A stretch of DNA of 64,000 bases from Sutcliffiella horikoshii (GCA_001636495.1 KV440964.1:3984666-4048665), one strand, 5' to 3'. Positions 15,223 to 24,631 are shown, numbered from the stretch's first letter. Notes: a model not told the origin generated them from the letters alone. Made by a program: numbers and translations.

Positions 15223-16344
15223 TTGCTATCAACGTCCCTTGCTAAGAAGATAATCAGGGAAGTGAAAAGCTTCATTAACGAGGATTTAATAATGGTGGAT
15301 ACAGCCGGTACCATCATTGCAAGCACAGTCCCCTCGAGGTTGGGTCATTTTCACGAAGGCGCTCTACTAGTAGCAAATGAAAAACAAGCTCGCGTGATCA
15401 CCAAAGCTGATGAATCCACAATTCAAGGGGTAAAAGCCGGCATCAACCTTCCTCTCTTCCATCACAACAAAGTCGTGGGGATCATTGGCATTACCGGAAC
15501 TCCAGAAACAGTTCTGCCTTATGGGGAACTCATCAAAAAAATGACCGAACTGCTCATTCAGGAGAGCCATTACCAAGCTCAGTTTGAATGGGAAGCTAGA
15601 TCACTTGAGACCTTTGTATTCGATTGGATTCTGATGAATGAAGTCTCCACTTCTCTTAGAAAGAGGGCGGAGGTGCTTGAGGTCAACATGGAAATTCCCA
15701 GGCAAGTGGTGTTGATGGAAATTCAGGGAGAGACTTCCCTTTTTAAAATAAAAAGATGGACACTTCCTGAGCATGAGATGGAGCTGAAAAAAGAAGACAT
15801 TCTCGTTCAATGGGGACAAAATCGGATGATTCTGCTGCTAGCAAACGATAGTAGAGAGGAAGGAAAAGCTTCTATCTCCCCTCTTCCCTATATTAAAAGA
15901 ATTCAGCAACATCTTGAAGGCTATTTCGATGTCCCGATTTTCATAGGAATTGGAAAACTGCACACCAACGCTTTAATAAAGAAATCATACCAGGAAGCAG
16001 ACCGGGCACTTAAGGCTTGCACTCCCGACATGCCACTTGTGTTGGAAGAAGAGCTCCGACTAGAAATGGTGATCCAAGCCATTCCAAGCTACATTAAAGA
16101 GGAGTTCTCGTACCGCCTCCTGTACAGAATTTTGAAGGAAAACGGGTTGCAAGAGACCATACAGGTCTATTTTGCCAATCACTTATCCTTAAAGGAAACT
16201 GCTGTTCAATTAAACATACACATCAATACCCTGCATTACCGTCTCAGGAAAGTGGAGTCTTTAACAAATCTTCAGCTAAAAAGTGTACATGACCTCACCA
16301 CCCTCTACCTTGCTTTGTTATTTTTGGAGGAAACTACAAAGTAA
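15223..16344 (+). CDS. CdaR-family transcriptional regulator
   Basis: 373 residues. N-terminal sugar-diacid recognition domain (about residues 5 to 130, with LIMVDTAGTIIAST and GINLPLFHHNKVVGIIGITG), a middle linker domain, and a C-terminal PucR/CdaR-type HTH (LSLKETAVQLNIHINTLHYR, then RLRKVESLT) at about 315 to 365. TTG 15223 is seven bases after AGGAGG. It lies directly before glcD and glcF in the same direction, as B. subtilis YsfB before YsfC-YsfD, so it probably activates glycolate use. A palindrome at 16372-16391 between it and glcD may be its operator. Confidence 0.85.
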   Translation: MLSTSLAKKIIREVKSFINEDLIMVDTAGTIIASTVPSRLGHFHEGALLVANEKQARVITKADESTIQGVKAGINLPLFHHNKVVGIIGITGTPETVLPYGELIKKMTELLIQESHYQAQFEWEARSLETFVFDWILMNEVSTSLRKRAEVLEVNMEIPRQVVLMEIQGETSLFKIKRWTLPEHEMELKKEDILVQWGQNRMILLLANDSREEGKASISPLPYIKRIQQHLEGYFDVPIFIGIGKLHTNALIKKSYQEADRALKACTPDMPLVLEEELRLEMVIQAIPSYIKEEFSYRLLYRILKENGLQETIQVYFANHLSLKETAVQLNIHINTLHYRLRKVESLTNLQLKSVHDLTTLYLALLFLEETTK

Positions 16345-16371
16345 AAGCGGGAACCCCCCCCTCCTTTTAGA

Positions 16372-16391
16372 GGAATCCACGTGGAGTTTCC
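16372..16391. promoter_or_regulatory. Palindrome upstream of glcD
   Basis: TCCACGTGGA (16376-16385) is a perfect 10 bp palindrome within a larger GGAA...TTCC dyad, 57 bp before the glcD start. Candidate CdaR-type operator; function inferred from position only. Confidence 0.35.
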
Positions 16392-16447
16392 ATCTTTCTT
16401 TTTATAAAATAAAGAAAAGGTACTTGTAGATCAAGGAGGTTTTACGC

Positions 16448-17860
16448 ATGATCAGTGAACTTATGAAAAAGAGATTCCTAAAGATTGTCGGACCCGAAAA
16501 TTATCGGGACAGCCAAGCTGAAAAGCTTGTCTATTCCTACGACGCCACACCTAATTTCCAAGCGATGCCGGATGCTGTCATCGTTCCACGAAATACTGAA
16601 GAAGTCTCTAAGATTGTAAAGTTGTGTAACGAGCACCGCATTCCGCTTGTTCCTAGGGGATCTGGCACCAACCTTTGTGCGGGAACCTGTCCGACAGAAG
16701 GCGGGATTGTGCTTTTGTTCACCCATATGAACAAGCTGCTCGAGTTAGATGAGGAGAACCTGACCGTCACTGTACAGCCAGGTCTTGTGACGCTTGATAT
16801 GATTAACGCTGTCGAGGCGAAAGGGTTATTTTACCCGCCGGATCCGAGTTCTATGAAGATTTCAACCATCGGAGGTAATATTAACGAAAACTCCGGCGGT
16901 CTTCGTGGGTTGAAATATGGGGTGACGCGTGATTATGTCTTGGCACTTGAAGCGGTTATGCCGAACGGTGACATCATCCGCACCGGCGGAAAGCTTGCCA
17001 AGGATGTTGCAGGCTATGATTTGACCAGACTGTTTGTCGGTTCGGAAGGGACACTTTGCATCATTACAGAAGCGACATTAAAGCTTGTGCCGATGCCAGA
17101 GACGAAGCAAACGATGCTTGCCTTGTATCAGGATATCGAGGCGGCAGCGAAAACCGTTTCCACCATCATCTCTAATAAAATCATTCCTGCCACATTGGAG
17201 TTCCTTGATCAACCTACACTCGAGGTGGTCGAGGATTTTGCAAAAATTGGGCTGCCAACAGACGTTCAGGCGGTTCTTCTAATTGAGCAGGACGGACCAC
17301 TTGAAGTCGTGGCAAGGGATATGGCAAAAATCCAAGAAATCTGTATGGCGGAGCAGGCTGTTTCCGTTCAGGTAGCGCAGACCGAAATCGAAGCGGAAGC
17401 TCTGCGTACCGCTCGCCGCTCCGCACTCTCCGCTCTTGCAAGGCTCAAGCCGACGACCATTCTCGAGGATGCAACGGTCCCTCGCTCAGAAATTGCCACG
17501 ATGGTTAAAGCCATCAATGAGATTGCGGTTAAACACCAGGTAAAAATCTGTACATTCGGTCATGCTGGGGACGGGAATCTCCACCCAACAGTTGCGACGG
17601 ATGCTCGGGACCACGAGGAGATGGAACGGGTCGAGGCGGCATTTGAGGACATTTTCGCAAAAGCGATCGAGCTTGGCGGAACGATAACCGGAGAACACGG
17701 AGTCGGTGTCATGAAGGCGCCATACCTGGAGTGGAAGCTTGGGGCAGAAGGAATAGCAGCCATGAAAGCTATTAAACTGGCGTTTGACCCGAACAACATC
17801 ATGAATCCCGGAAAAGTATTTGCGAAAGAATCAAGAAAACGGGTGGTGGTTTCCAGATGA
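16448..17860 (+). CDS. glcD: Glycolate oxidase subunit GlcD (FAD)
   Basis: 470 residues of the FAD-linked oxidase family (glycolate/D-lactate dehydrogenases). The PCMH-type FAD domain covers about 40 to 220 (VPRGSGTNLCAGTCPTEGGI, YPPDPSSMKISTIGGNINEN with conserved Gly-rich turns), and the C-terminal substrate domain ends with the family signatures GHAGDGNLHP and GEHGVGVMKAPYL. It oxidises glycolate to glyoxylate. ATG 16448 follows AAGGAGG. The stop overlaps the next start (ATGA at 17857), so it is translationally coupled to glcF. Confidence 0.92.
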   Translation: MISELMKKRFLKIVGPENYRDSQAEKLVYSYDATPNFQAMPDAVIVPRNTEEVSKIVKLCNEHRIPLVPRGSGTNLCAGTCPTEGGIVLLFTHMNKLLELDEENLTVTVQPGLVTLDMINAVEAKGLFYPPDPSSMKISTIGGNINENSGGLRGLKYGVTRDYVLALEAVMPNGDIIRTGGKLAKDVAGYDLTRLFVGSEGTLCIITEATLKLVPMPETKQTMLALYQDIEAAAKTVSTIISNKIIPATLEFLDQPTLEVVEDFAKIGLPTDVQAVLLIEQDGPLEVVARDMAKIQEICMAEQAVSVQVAQTEIEAEALRTARRSALSALARLKPTTILEDATVPRSEIATMVKAINEIAVKHQVKICTFGHAGDGNLHPTVATDARDHEEMERVEAAFEDIFAKAIELGGTITGEHGVGVMKAPYLEWKLGAEGIAAMKAIKLAFDPNNIMNPGKVFAKESRKRVVVSR

Positions 17861-19179
17861 CGTCAGTAAAAGAAAAACAAGTCATTCAAGAGGAATTCAA
17901 GAATCGCATGGATGAGGATGAGCTGCTGAACTGCATGCGCTGTGGCTTCTGTCTCCCTTCCTGTCCTACCTATGTGGAGTCAGGATTTAAAGAATCCCAC
18001 TCCCCCCGTGGACGAATAGCGCTTATGAAAGCAGTTGTGGATGGAGTGATTGAGCCGGACGAAGATGTGGAGCGAACACTTGACCTCTGCCTGGGCTGCA
18101 GGGCTTGTGAACCTGTTTGTCCGTCTGGTGTGAAGTATGGTCATCTGCTTGAAGAGGCACGCGACATCATCAACCAGAATAAAAAGCATTCGCTGCCTGT
18201 AAGGGTGCTGAGGAAAACTGCGTTTGATGGGCTCTTCCCTCATCAAAATCGCATGCGGGTGATGACAAACTTTCTAGGAATCTATCAACGTTCCGGATTA
18301 CAAACTGCCGTTCATCATACTGGATTGCTAAGACTGTTACCGGAAAGCATGGCAAGCATGGAGCGAGTGCTGCCGAAAGTTCCTACCATGAAGAACATGA
18401 AGAACCGCCCTTCCCATCTACCAGCGCTTAAAGTTCAGAAAATACGAGTGGCCTTCTTTTCCGGCTGCCTGATGGATACGATGTTCCTAGAGACCAATAA
18501 TGCCACAATGAAACTGCTCCAGCATGCCGGCTGCGAGATTGTGATACCGAAAGCACAAAATTGTTGTGGTGCCCTTCATGGACATAGCGGGGAAAAAGAT
18601 AGCGCCAAGGAGCTTGCCAAACGGAACATTGTTGCGTTTGAGGACTTAGAAGTCGACTATATCATCACCAATGCTGGTGGTTGCGGAGCCTTCCTAGTCG
18701 ACTATGACCATCTATTGAAAGATGATCCCGATTGGTTTGAGAGGGCGGTTACATTTAAAGAGAAAATCAAGGATATGTCGGCTATTTTGGTAGAATTGGA
18801 GTTTCATAAAAAAGACCTGCAGGTGCGTCCACAACGGGTGACCTACCAGGACTCCTGCCATCTTCGCAATGTACAGGGGACCTTCCTTCAGCCACGTATT
18901 CTGCTGCAATCGGTAGCAGGCGCAGAATTTCACGAGATGAAAGACGGAGACCGCTGCTGTGGCTCTGCTGGCATCTACAACATCGTGGAGTCCGAAATGT
19001 CGATGCAGATATTGGACCACAAAATGGAGAAAGTTGCTGAAAGCGAGGCAACGACCATCGTGACCGCAAACCCTGGGTGTTTATTGCAGATGAAGCTTGG
19101 AATTGAGCGGGAAGGGTTGACGGGAGTAATACGGGCCGTTCATATTGCGGACTTTTTGTTGGAGGGGCTGAAGGAATAG
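17857..19179 (+). CDS. glcF: Glycolate oxidase iron-sulfur subunit GlcF
   Basis: 440 residues. Two 4Fe-4S ferredoxin motifs near the N-terminus (CMRCGFCLPSCP and CLGCRACEPVCP), then two CCG domains typical of heterodisulfide-reductase-like electron carriers (FFSGCLMDTM...NCCGALHGHSG and SCHLRN...RCCGSAG). It passes electrons from the GlcD flavin to the respiratory chain at the membrane. Its start overlaps the glcD stop by four bases. Homologue of B. subtilis YsfD. Transcription ends at the terminator just downstream. Confidence 0.92.
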   Translation: MTSVKEKQVIQEEFKNRMDEDELLNCMRCGFCLPSCPTYVESGFKESHSPRGRIALMKAVVDGVIEPDEDVERTLDLCLGCRACEPVCPSGVKYGHLLEEARDIINQNKKHSLPVRVLRKTAFDGLFPHQNRMRVMTNFLGIYQRSGLQTAVHHTGLLRLLPESMASMERVLPKVPTMKNMKNRPSHLPALKVQKIRVAFFSGCLMDTMFLETNNATMKLLQHAGCEIVIPKAQNCCGALHGHSGEKDSAKELAKRNIVAFEDLEVDYIITNAGGCGAFLVDYDHLLKDDPDWFERAVTFKEKIKDMSAILVELEFHKKDLQVRPQRVTYQDSCHLRNVQGTFLQPRILLQSVAGAEFHEMKDGDRCCGSAGIYNIVESEMSMQILDHKMEKVAESEATTIVTANPGCLLQMKLGIEREGLTGVIRAVHIADFLLEGLKE

Positions 19180-19203
19180 GCGGAAAGATGATTTTGAGTG
19201 ATC

Positions 19204-19248
19204 AAAAAGACAGCAACGGTTAGCTACCATTGCTGTCTTTCTTTTCTT
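19204..19248 (+). terminator. Terminator after glcF
   Basis: AAAGACAGCAA pairs with TTGCTGTCTTT, followed by CTTTTCTTTC. Confidence 0.85.
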
Positions 19249-19249
19249 T

Positions 19250-20224
19250 CTAGTTATGAAAATACCCCTCAAACCTACTAATAAAATCGTCAGACGCCTT
19301 TTCGCCACTCACCCGTAAAGCCGCATACACTGTCCCCACAATCGGAGGAAGTGCTGCCCTACTAAACGAAAATGGCAAGCCCGCAACCTGAGCCTCGCTA
19401 TGTAAATAATCCTTCATTACTTTCGCATGCTGACCGATCCCACCAGTCAAAATGATCGGAACCGTATCTTGACCCACAGTATCCTTCATCAACTTTTCAT
19501 ATAACACGTGGATATCCTTCAACATCGCCTGTGCCGCACCTTCAATGAACGATGTACACAAATCATCCCCCTGATTGGACCTGACAACGGCAACTCTGGC
19601 CAAAGAAGCAATCCTGTCCCGTGTTTTCCCCAATTCATACACGAGTGGCACTAGCTCGGACATTTCTTTCACCTGAAAATGATTCAATACTTCCTCTGTC
19701 AACCGACAAGGTTCGTGGCCACCTGCATCGTATTTCTCAAAAACGAACTCCAGCACGTTCTTTCCGATTGTAAATCCACTGTATCCATCATTGATCAGAT
19801 AGCCCCAACCGCCGACTCTTCCACGCTCTAGCTTTTCATTCACTCCAAACGCAATGGACCCTGTTCCGCTGATACAGACGATTCCAGGCTCCCCCTTTGT
19901 TTCGGAATAGAGCGCTGTAATGGCGTCGTTGTCCACGGTGATGGTCGGTTTATCTCCCAATAAACTTGCCAACAGCTCTTTAAACCATTCCTTCTTGCCC
20001 CCACTTTCCGCTCCGGAAATACCCGCAAATACCAAATCCTTTTCCGAAAGCTCCTCCCCTTGAAGCAATTCGGAAAAGAGATTTTGCAATTCCATCTTAA
20101 TGCTCTCGTAATGAGAGCTGTTTGGGTTGGTCGGACCGACTGTAGCCATTTTTAATACCGTTCCCTGTGCGTCCACCATTACCCCAGTTGTCTTCGTTCC
20201 TCCACCATCAATGCCTATGATCAT
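19250..20224 (-). CDS. N-acetylglucosamine kinase-like sugar kinase (BadF/BadG family)
   Basis: 324 residues of the ASKHA superfamily. Phosphate-1 loop IGIDGGGTKT at the N-terminus, NDAITAL near residue 100, the adenosine segment CISGTGSIAFG, and LTGGIGQHAKV near the C-terminus. This is the layout of GlcNAc or MurNAc kinases (BadF/BadG/BcrA/BcrD domain) used in cell-wall sugar recycling. ATG 20224 (MIIGIDGGG) is the family start. It is transcribed leftward with the methionine aminopeptidase gene about 130 bp upstream, possibly as one unit. Exact sugar unknown. Confidence 0.82.
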   Translation of the reverse strand: MIIGIDGGGTKTTGVMVDAQGTVLKMATVGPTNPNSSHYESIKMELQNLFSELLQGEELSEKDLVFAGISGAESGGKKEWFKELLASLLGDKPTITVDNDAITALYSETKGEPGIVCISGTGSIAFGVNEKLERGRVGGWGYLINDGYSGFTIGKNVLEFVFEKYDAGGHEPCRLTEEVLNHFQVKEMSELVPLVYELGKTRDRIASLARVAVVRSNQGDDLCTSFIEGAAQAMLKDIHVLYEKLMKDTVGQDTVPIILTGGIGQHAKVMKDYLHSEAQVAGLPFSFSRAALPPIVGTVYAALRVSGEKASDDFISRFEGYFHN

Positions 20225-20352
20225 ATGCTACTCCCCTTGTTGTTTGTGTATGAATTTAATAGTCTATCTAACTCATTCTGCATTTCTCATGAAAGTCCTT
20301 TTTTATGGAGATGGTCTCAGCTTTTTCACCATCTCCTCCGCTCCCTTGCTCT

Positions 20353-21099
20353 CTACTGCTTTGTCAAAATAACCGGTCCATCCTTCGTTATCGCAATGGT
20401 ATGCTCATATTGCGCAGAGAGCTTACCATCCACTGTCCTTGCCGTCCAGCCGTTGTCATCCATTATACTGTGCCAGGTGCCTTCGTTCACCATCGGTTCA
20501 ATAGTGATGACCATCCCCTCCCTAAGCCTTACACCTCTTCCAGGTGAACCGAAATGCAACACTTGCGGCTCCTCATGGATCGCCCTGCCAATTCCGTGCC
20601 CGGTGAAATCCCGGACAACCGAATAGCCTTCCCCCTCCACATAGGTCTGGATGGCATGCCCGATATCGCCTAGACGGTTACCTGGAACTGCCTGTTCAAT
20701 GCCTATATACAAGGAGTTTTTGCTGACCTCCATTATCTTCCCTGCAGCCTCACTCACTTCTCCCACCGCATATGTCCAAGCTGAATCAGCAAGCGCCCCA
20801 TTTAAGTTAACCACCATATCAATGGTCACAATATCCCCTTTTCTTAACGGAGACTTCCGCGGAAAGCCATGGCAGATTTCATCGTTGATAGAAGCACATG
20901 TTGCATACTGATATCCCTTGTACCCATACTGTTCCGACTTACCGCCATTCTTTTTTAGAAAAGCATCCACATAGCGGTCTATGTCCATCGTGGTGATTCC
21001 GGGTTTTATCATTTTTGCTAAACGTTTGTGACAGGCAGCTAGAAGCTTCCCTGCCTCGGCCATCTGCTGTATTTCTCTTTCGGATTTTAAAATGATCAT
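20353..21099 (-). CDS. map: Methionine aminopeptidase, type I
   Basis: 248 residues of the M24 family. The five metal ligands can be placed: Asp in TIDMVVNLNG, Asp in ALADSAWTYA, His in FTGHGIGRAIHEEP, Glu in ITIEPMVNEG and Glu in YEHTIAI. It removes the initiator Met from new proteins. ATG 21099 (MIILKSEREIQQM) has AGGGGG seven bases upstream and is the family start; ATG 21162 would add 21 unrelated residues. Probably the YflG-type second Map of Bacillus, since the housekeeping map normally sits in the ribosomal protein cluster. Confidence 0.92.
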   Translation of the reverse strand: MIILKSEREIQQMAEAGKLLAACHKRLAKMIKPGITTMDIDRYVDAFLKKNGGKSEQYGYKGYQYATCASINDEICHGFPRKSPLRKGDIVTIDMVVNLNGALADSAWTYAVGEVSEAAGKIMEVSKNSLYIGIEQAVPGNRLGDIGHAIQTYVEGEGYSVVRDFTGHGIGRAIHEEPQVLHFGSPGRGVRLREGMVITIEPMVNEGTWHSIMDDNGWTARTVDGKLSAQYEHTIAITKDGPVILTKQ

Positions 21100-21189
21100 A
21101 GATCTGCCCCCTGTTTGAGCAATAATTTCATGAATATTTTTATCTAATAACATACTATTCAAGACTATTCCAATGGTCTCTTACACATC

Positions 21190-21220
21190 AAACGCCATCC
21201 CTCATTCGGAATGGCGTTTT
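21190..21220. terminator. Short bidirectional hairpin after the OsmC gene
   Basis: AACGCCAT/ATGGCGTT with a 12-base loop; weak T-runs both ways. Confidence 0.5.
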
Positions 21221-21226
21221 AAATGA

Positions 21227-21610
21227 TCAATTATCTAATTCAAATGTCTCTTCAATCTCAATACTTCCCTTTACAGACTGGACCATCGGGCAGTTTTTGC
21301 TAGCAAGCTCGATAGCCGACTCAATCTTGCCTTCTGCCAGATCCTTACCTTTGATGGTGTAATGAATATGTATTTTCTCAATACGGTTGGCTTCTTTTTC
21401 ATTACGGGTTACATCCGCCTTGATTGCAATATCTTCAATCTCCATACGTTTTTTCTTGAGGATACTTTTCAACACACCTCCACTGCAGACTGCAATGGAA
21501 GATACCATCAGCTGATAAGGGCGGAAACCGTATTGCTCGTCCCCTGCAACATGCAGTTCGCCGTATTCCAGATCGGTTGTGAATCCTACTTCTTTCATTT
21601 TAAATTCCAT
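21227..21610 (-). CDS. OsmC/Ohr family protein
   Basis: 127 residues of the OsmC family. It has the conserved first half (GFRPYQLMVSSIAVCSGGVLKS) with one Cys in the usual position and the second redox Cys in ASKNCPMVQSVKGS. Two-Cys OsmC proteins reduce organic hydroperoxides in the cytoplasm. ATG 21610 follows AAGGAGATG about ten bases upstream. It lies just upstream of the map gene, same strand, with a weak hairpin between. Closest in type to Bacillus YmaD/YhfA-like OsmC proteins rather than Ohr. Confidence 0.85.
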   Translation of the reverse strand: MEFKMKEVGFTTDLEYGELHVAGDEQYGFRPYQLMVSSIAVCSGGVLKSILKKKRMEIEDIAIKADVTRNEKEANRIEKIHIHYTIKGKDLAEGKIESAIELASKNCPMVQSVKGSIEIEETFELDN

Positions 21611-21760
21611 GTGACGTCATCTCCTTCTTACCTTTAGAATAGCAAATCCCGAAATAGTCCTGCCAGTTTTTTGTCTGCTTCGTATTATCCATTCCAAATT
21701 GGTCATAAATTATGTAGAATTAGGGATGGTCAAAATACTAAATTTTAGAGGTTGCATCTT

Positions 21761-22924
21761 ATGAATCGTTTTCGTTTTTGGATCCTCGTATCCATTGTCG
21801 CAGTTTCCGGCTTCAGCCAAGGAATGCTGCTTCCTTTAATCGCTGTCATTTTTGAAAATAGTGGCGTATCCTCCACCCTGAATGGATTGAACGCTACTGC
21901 CTTATATATTGGGATTCTACTCGCCTCCCCTTTTATGGAACAGCCGTTGCGAAAATATGGCTATAGACCAGTCATATTGGTTGGTGGGTTTTTAGTCGTC
22001 GTTTCCTTGGCACTTTTCCCACTATGGCAGAGCTTCTGGTTCTGGTTTTTTCTACGGTTACTGATTGGGATCGGCGACCATGCCCTGCACTTTGCCACCC
22101 AAACTTGGATCACATCCTTTTCCGCTGAAAATGTACGCGGACGAAACATCTCCCTTTACGGAGTATTTTTCGGAATCGGATTTGCCACTGGTCCGTTGAT
22201 GACACCGCTTGTGGAGATCAACCAGGCGCTGCCATTCATCGTATCTTCCCTACTTTGTTTAGTGGGCTGGGTGTTCCTTTTCTTCTTGAAAAATGAACAT
22301 CCTGAGCAAGAAATAGGCGTAAACTCCTTTATCGAAACCATCAAACGCTTCCGTAAGGCCTGGAAGTACGGTTGGATCGCCTTTCTTCCTCCACTTGGAT
22401 ACGGATTTTTGGAAGCTTCCTTGAATGGAAGTTTCCCGATTTATGCGTTGCGCAACGGAATTGAGGTAGGAAGTGTCTCCATTTTACTTGCTTCCTTTGC
22501 TATCGGAGGGATTGTGTTTCAGCTTCCCCTCGGGATACTAAGTGACAGGTTTGGACGCCGGAATATTCTGCTCGTTATCCTCTCCCTCGGCTGCTTGAGT
22601 TTCGTGACTGCGAGCTTCTTAGAAGGAACCTTTGTGGCCCTGGCAGTATGCATTTTTATCGCAGGAATGCTTGTCGGGTCCACCTTTTCACTCGGTATCA
22701 GCTATATGACGGATCTGATGCCGAAGAACCTGCTACCGACAGGCAACCTGATGTGCGGGATCGCCTTCAGTATCGGTAGTTTGGGCGGCCCATTCTTTGG
22801 CGGGTTGTTCATCCAGTTCTTTTCCGATATCAGCTTTTTCCACATCATCAGCTTTTTGTTGTTCGTGATCTTCCTGTTGACCTATTCGTTTGGAGAACGA
22901 GGATTGGTTTCGGTAAAGAGTTAA
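21761..22924 (+). CDS. yfkF: MFS efflux transporter (YfkF-like)
   Basis: 387 residues with twelve membrane helices. The MFS signature between helices 8 and 9 is clear (GILSDRFGRRNIL), and helix 4 has RLLIGIGDHALHFATQTW. It is a drug/proton antiporter-like exporter of unknown substrate, of the length and context of B. subtilis YfkF. ATG 21761 is preceded by AGAGGT; a TTG nine bases earlier is less likely. Monocistronic, with its own terminator. Confidence 0.85.
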   Translation: MNRFRFWILVSIVAVSGFSQGMLLPLIAVIFENSGVSSTLNGLNATALYIGILLASPFMEQPLRKYGYRPVILVGGFLVVVSLALFPLWQSFWFWFFLRLLIGIGDHALHFATQTWITSFSAENVRGRNISLYGVFFGIGFATGPLMTPLVEINQALPFIVSSLLCLVGWVFLFFLKNEHPEQEIGVNSFIETIKRFRKAWKYGWIAFLPPLGYGFLEASLNGSFPIYALRNGIEVGSVSILLASFAIGGIVFQLPLGILSDRFGRRNILLVILSLGCLSFVTASFLEGTFVALAVCIFIAGMLVGSTFSLGISYMTDLMPKNLLPTGNLMCGIAFSIGSLGGPFFGGLFIQFFSDISFFHIISFLLFVIFLLTYSFGERGLVSVKS

Positions 22925-22933
22925 ATTAGGATA

Positions 22934-22977
22934 AGAAAGAAGCGGATTCCTTATGGAGTCGGCTTCTTTCTCTTTAT
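22934..22977 (+). terminator. Terminator after yfkF
   Basis: AGAAAGAAGC/GCTTCTTTCT outer stem with GATTCC/GGAGTC inside, then TTTATAT. Confidence 0.85.
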
Positions 22978-22981
22978 ATAT

Positions 22982-23998
22982 TTAACGATACTCTTCCGGA
23001 ATCCATTCATCTAAAGGTCCATAAATTAGTTTACTTGTTGAAGCATAAACTGCTTCAACAGATGGACCATTTTCTAATTTATACACATAAATCTTCTCCC
23101 CATTATGTGTAACTTCTTCAAGAAATACGAAATCACTTCCCCATGTTTCCCTTGAAGCCTTGAATTCTTCCAACGTAATATGAAGTGGCTCCTCCTCAGT
23201 TCCTATACGTCTCCAGTCATCCAATACCCACTTATCATCTTCTTTAATTAAAGTGTAATACACTGTCTCAGCTTGACTGATGTAGTCCTCAAGCCCAATT
23301 GTAGTAATGACAATTTTATTAGGTGTATTCTCCTTAATGATATAGCGAATGTCAAAACCTCGAGCCGGGATAAAGGTGCCATCTCTTGGGGTGTAGAAAA
23401 ATGGAGTGATTTCCTTCAGTTTTCCTTCTGTCATTGATTCGGAAGCATATTTTCTCAATTCCGGTTTCAAAATTTCAAAATCTGCTGGATTGCCATTCAT
23501 ATTATTCCAATTATATTTTATTCCAAGATCATAATAGGTCTGAATAATATCCTCAATTATATTGTCCACCAACGCCGGAATCTCCACTTCAGGAACTACG
23601 GTTTCCTCTTCTTTCTCTTCTGGCACTTCAGGAGTTTCCTCTTCCACTTCCGGTGATTCTAACGTATCCTCTTCATCTTCGACCACTTCTGGAGTTTCCT
23701 CCATCACTTCTGGTGTTTCTGCAGGTTCCTTGTCCTCCGGCACAACCAGTGGGGTAGAATCATCCGACATTCCTGGTTCATTTTTTTGCAAGAAGTCCAG
23801 CTGAGAAAGAGTGATTAGACAGACAAGGGCAGCTGCAGTAACAAGGGCAGCATAGTACCTTAGAGAATTTCTTTTTTTCCTTCCTTGAATACTTTGGAGG
23901 ATTTTATTTTTCTCTCCAGGAGACACCGTGATTTTAGCTAAAAGCATCCGATCCATATCCTTATTCAATTCTTTTAAGTTTTTTAATTTTTCCCCCAC
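22982..23998 (-). CDS. Probable anti-sigma factor with acidic repeat linker
   Basis: 338 residues. Cytoplasmic N-terminus (about 1 to 45, KLKNLKELNKDMDRMLLAKI), one membrane helix (about 47 to 68), an extracytoplasmic spacer of Glu/Pro/Val repeats (ETPEVMEETPEVVEDEED-like, about 85 to 140), then a folded C-terminal domain of about 195 residues (DNIIEDIIQTYYDLGIKYNW onward). Its start overlaps the end of the ECF sigma gene by 16 bases, so both are translationally coupled; this is the usual arrangement of a membrane anti-sigma factor with its sigma. No zinc-binding H-x3-C-x2-C motif is seen, so it is not a ZAS-type anti-sigma. The C-terminal domain is unrecognised and may be the sensor. Confidence 0.7.
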   Translation of the reverse strand: MGEKLKNLKELNKDMDRMLLAKITVSPGEKNKILQSIQGRKKRNSLRYYAALVTAAALVCLITLSQLDFLQKNEPGMSDDSTPLVVPEDKEPAETPEVMEETPEVVEDEEDTLESPEVEEETPEVPEEKEEETVVPEVEIPALVDNIIEDIIQTYYDLGIKYNWNNMNGNPADFEILKPELRKYASESMTEGKLKEITPFFYTPRDGTFIPARGFDIRYIIKENTPNKIVITTIGLEDYISQAETVYYTLIKEDDKWVLDDWRRIGTEEEPLHITLEEFKASRETWGSDFVFLEEVTHNGEKIYVYKLENGPSVEAVYASTSKLIYGPLDEWIPEEYR

Positions 23999-24540
23999 GT
24001 GTTCTCACTCCTTTCCAGATTAAGCTTTAACTTTTCACGTGCTCTGAAAAGCCTGGACTTAATTGTATTTTCATTTAATTGGAGAACATCCACGATTTCC
24101 CCTACAGATAAGTCCTTGTAATAAAATAAAATAATAACCTCCCGGAGCTTGATAGGAAGTTTCAATACTTCTTGAATAAGCTCTTTCTTTTCCATTTCCG
24201 AGACCGTATCCGATTCAGGTGTATTCGTATCAAAAAGCTGAAGACCTACATCCGCTTTAAAAATGAAATTACGAAAACTCCATGACTTCAAAGCATCTTT
24301 AGACTTATTAACTGTTATCCTAATCAACCATGTCTTATAGGAACTCTCCCCCCGAAAAGAATCTAGGTGTTGATAACAGCTGATAAAGACTTCCTGAATA
24401 ATATCCTCAGCAAGCACCTGATCTTTAACGTAAAGAAATGCAATGCGCTTCAGCTCTGTTCCATATTCATCTATAAGACTTTCAAGTAAATCTTCCTTTG
24501 AATAACTAACTTCAATTTCATTTTCCGCCATATAATCCAT
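23983..24540 (-). CDS. ECF RNA polymerase sigma factor
   Basis: 185 residues. Region 2 (about 25 to 90) with DQVLAEDIIQEVFISCYQHL and YKTWLIRITVNKSKD, and region 4 (about 120 to 172) with REVIILFYYKDLSVGEIVDV and ENTIKSRLFRAREKLK. This is the SigM/SigV/SigW-like class controlling envelope stress genes. ATG 24540 follows AGGGGAGGGGG. A matching ECF-type promoter lies upstream (24563-24589), suggesting autoregulation. The coupled downstream gene is its likely anti-sigma factor. Confidence 0.92.
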   Translation of the reverse strand: MDYMAENEIEVSYSKEDLLESLIDEYGTELKRIAFLYVKDQVLAEDIIQEVFISCYQHLDSFRGESSYKTWLIRITVNKSKDALKSWSFRNFIFKADVGLQLFDTNTPESDTVSEMEKKELIQEVLKLPIKLREVIILFYYKDLSVGEIVDVLQLNENTIKSRLFRAREKLKLNLERSENTWGKN

Positions 24541-24562
24541 ATTCCCCCTCCCTTCCCATATA

Positions 24563-24589
24563 GACGACGCTGAGTGTCAGGGAGTTTCT
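24563..24589 (-). promoter_or_regulatory. ECF-type promoter of the sigma operon
   Basis: Minus strand AGAAAC (24589-24584), 17 bp spacer, CGTC (24566-24563). The B. subtilis ECF consensus is TGAAAC-N16/17-CGTC. It lies 23 bp before the sigma gene start. Confidence 0.55.
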
Positions 24590-24631
24590 TATTTTGTAAA
24601 AACTAGTTTCAATAATTATCTCGAATAAAAC

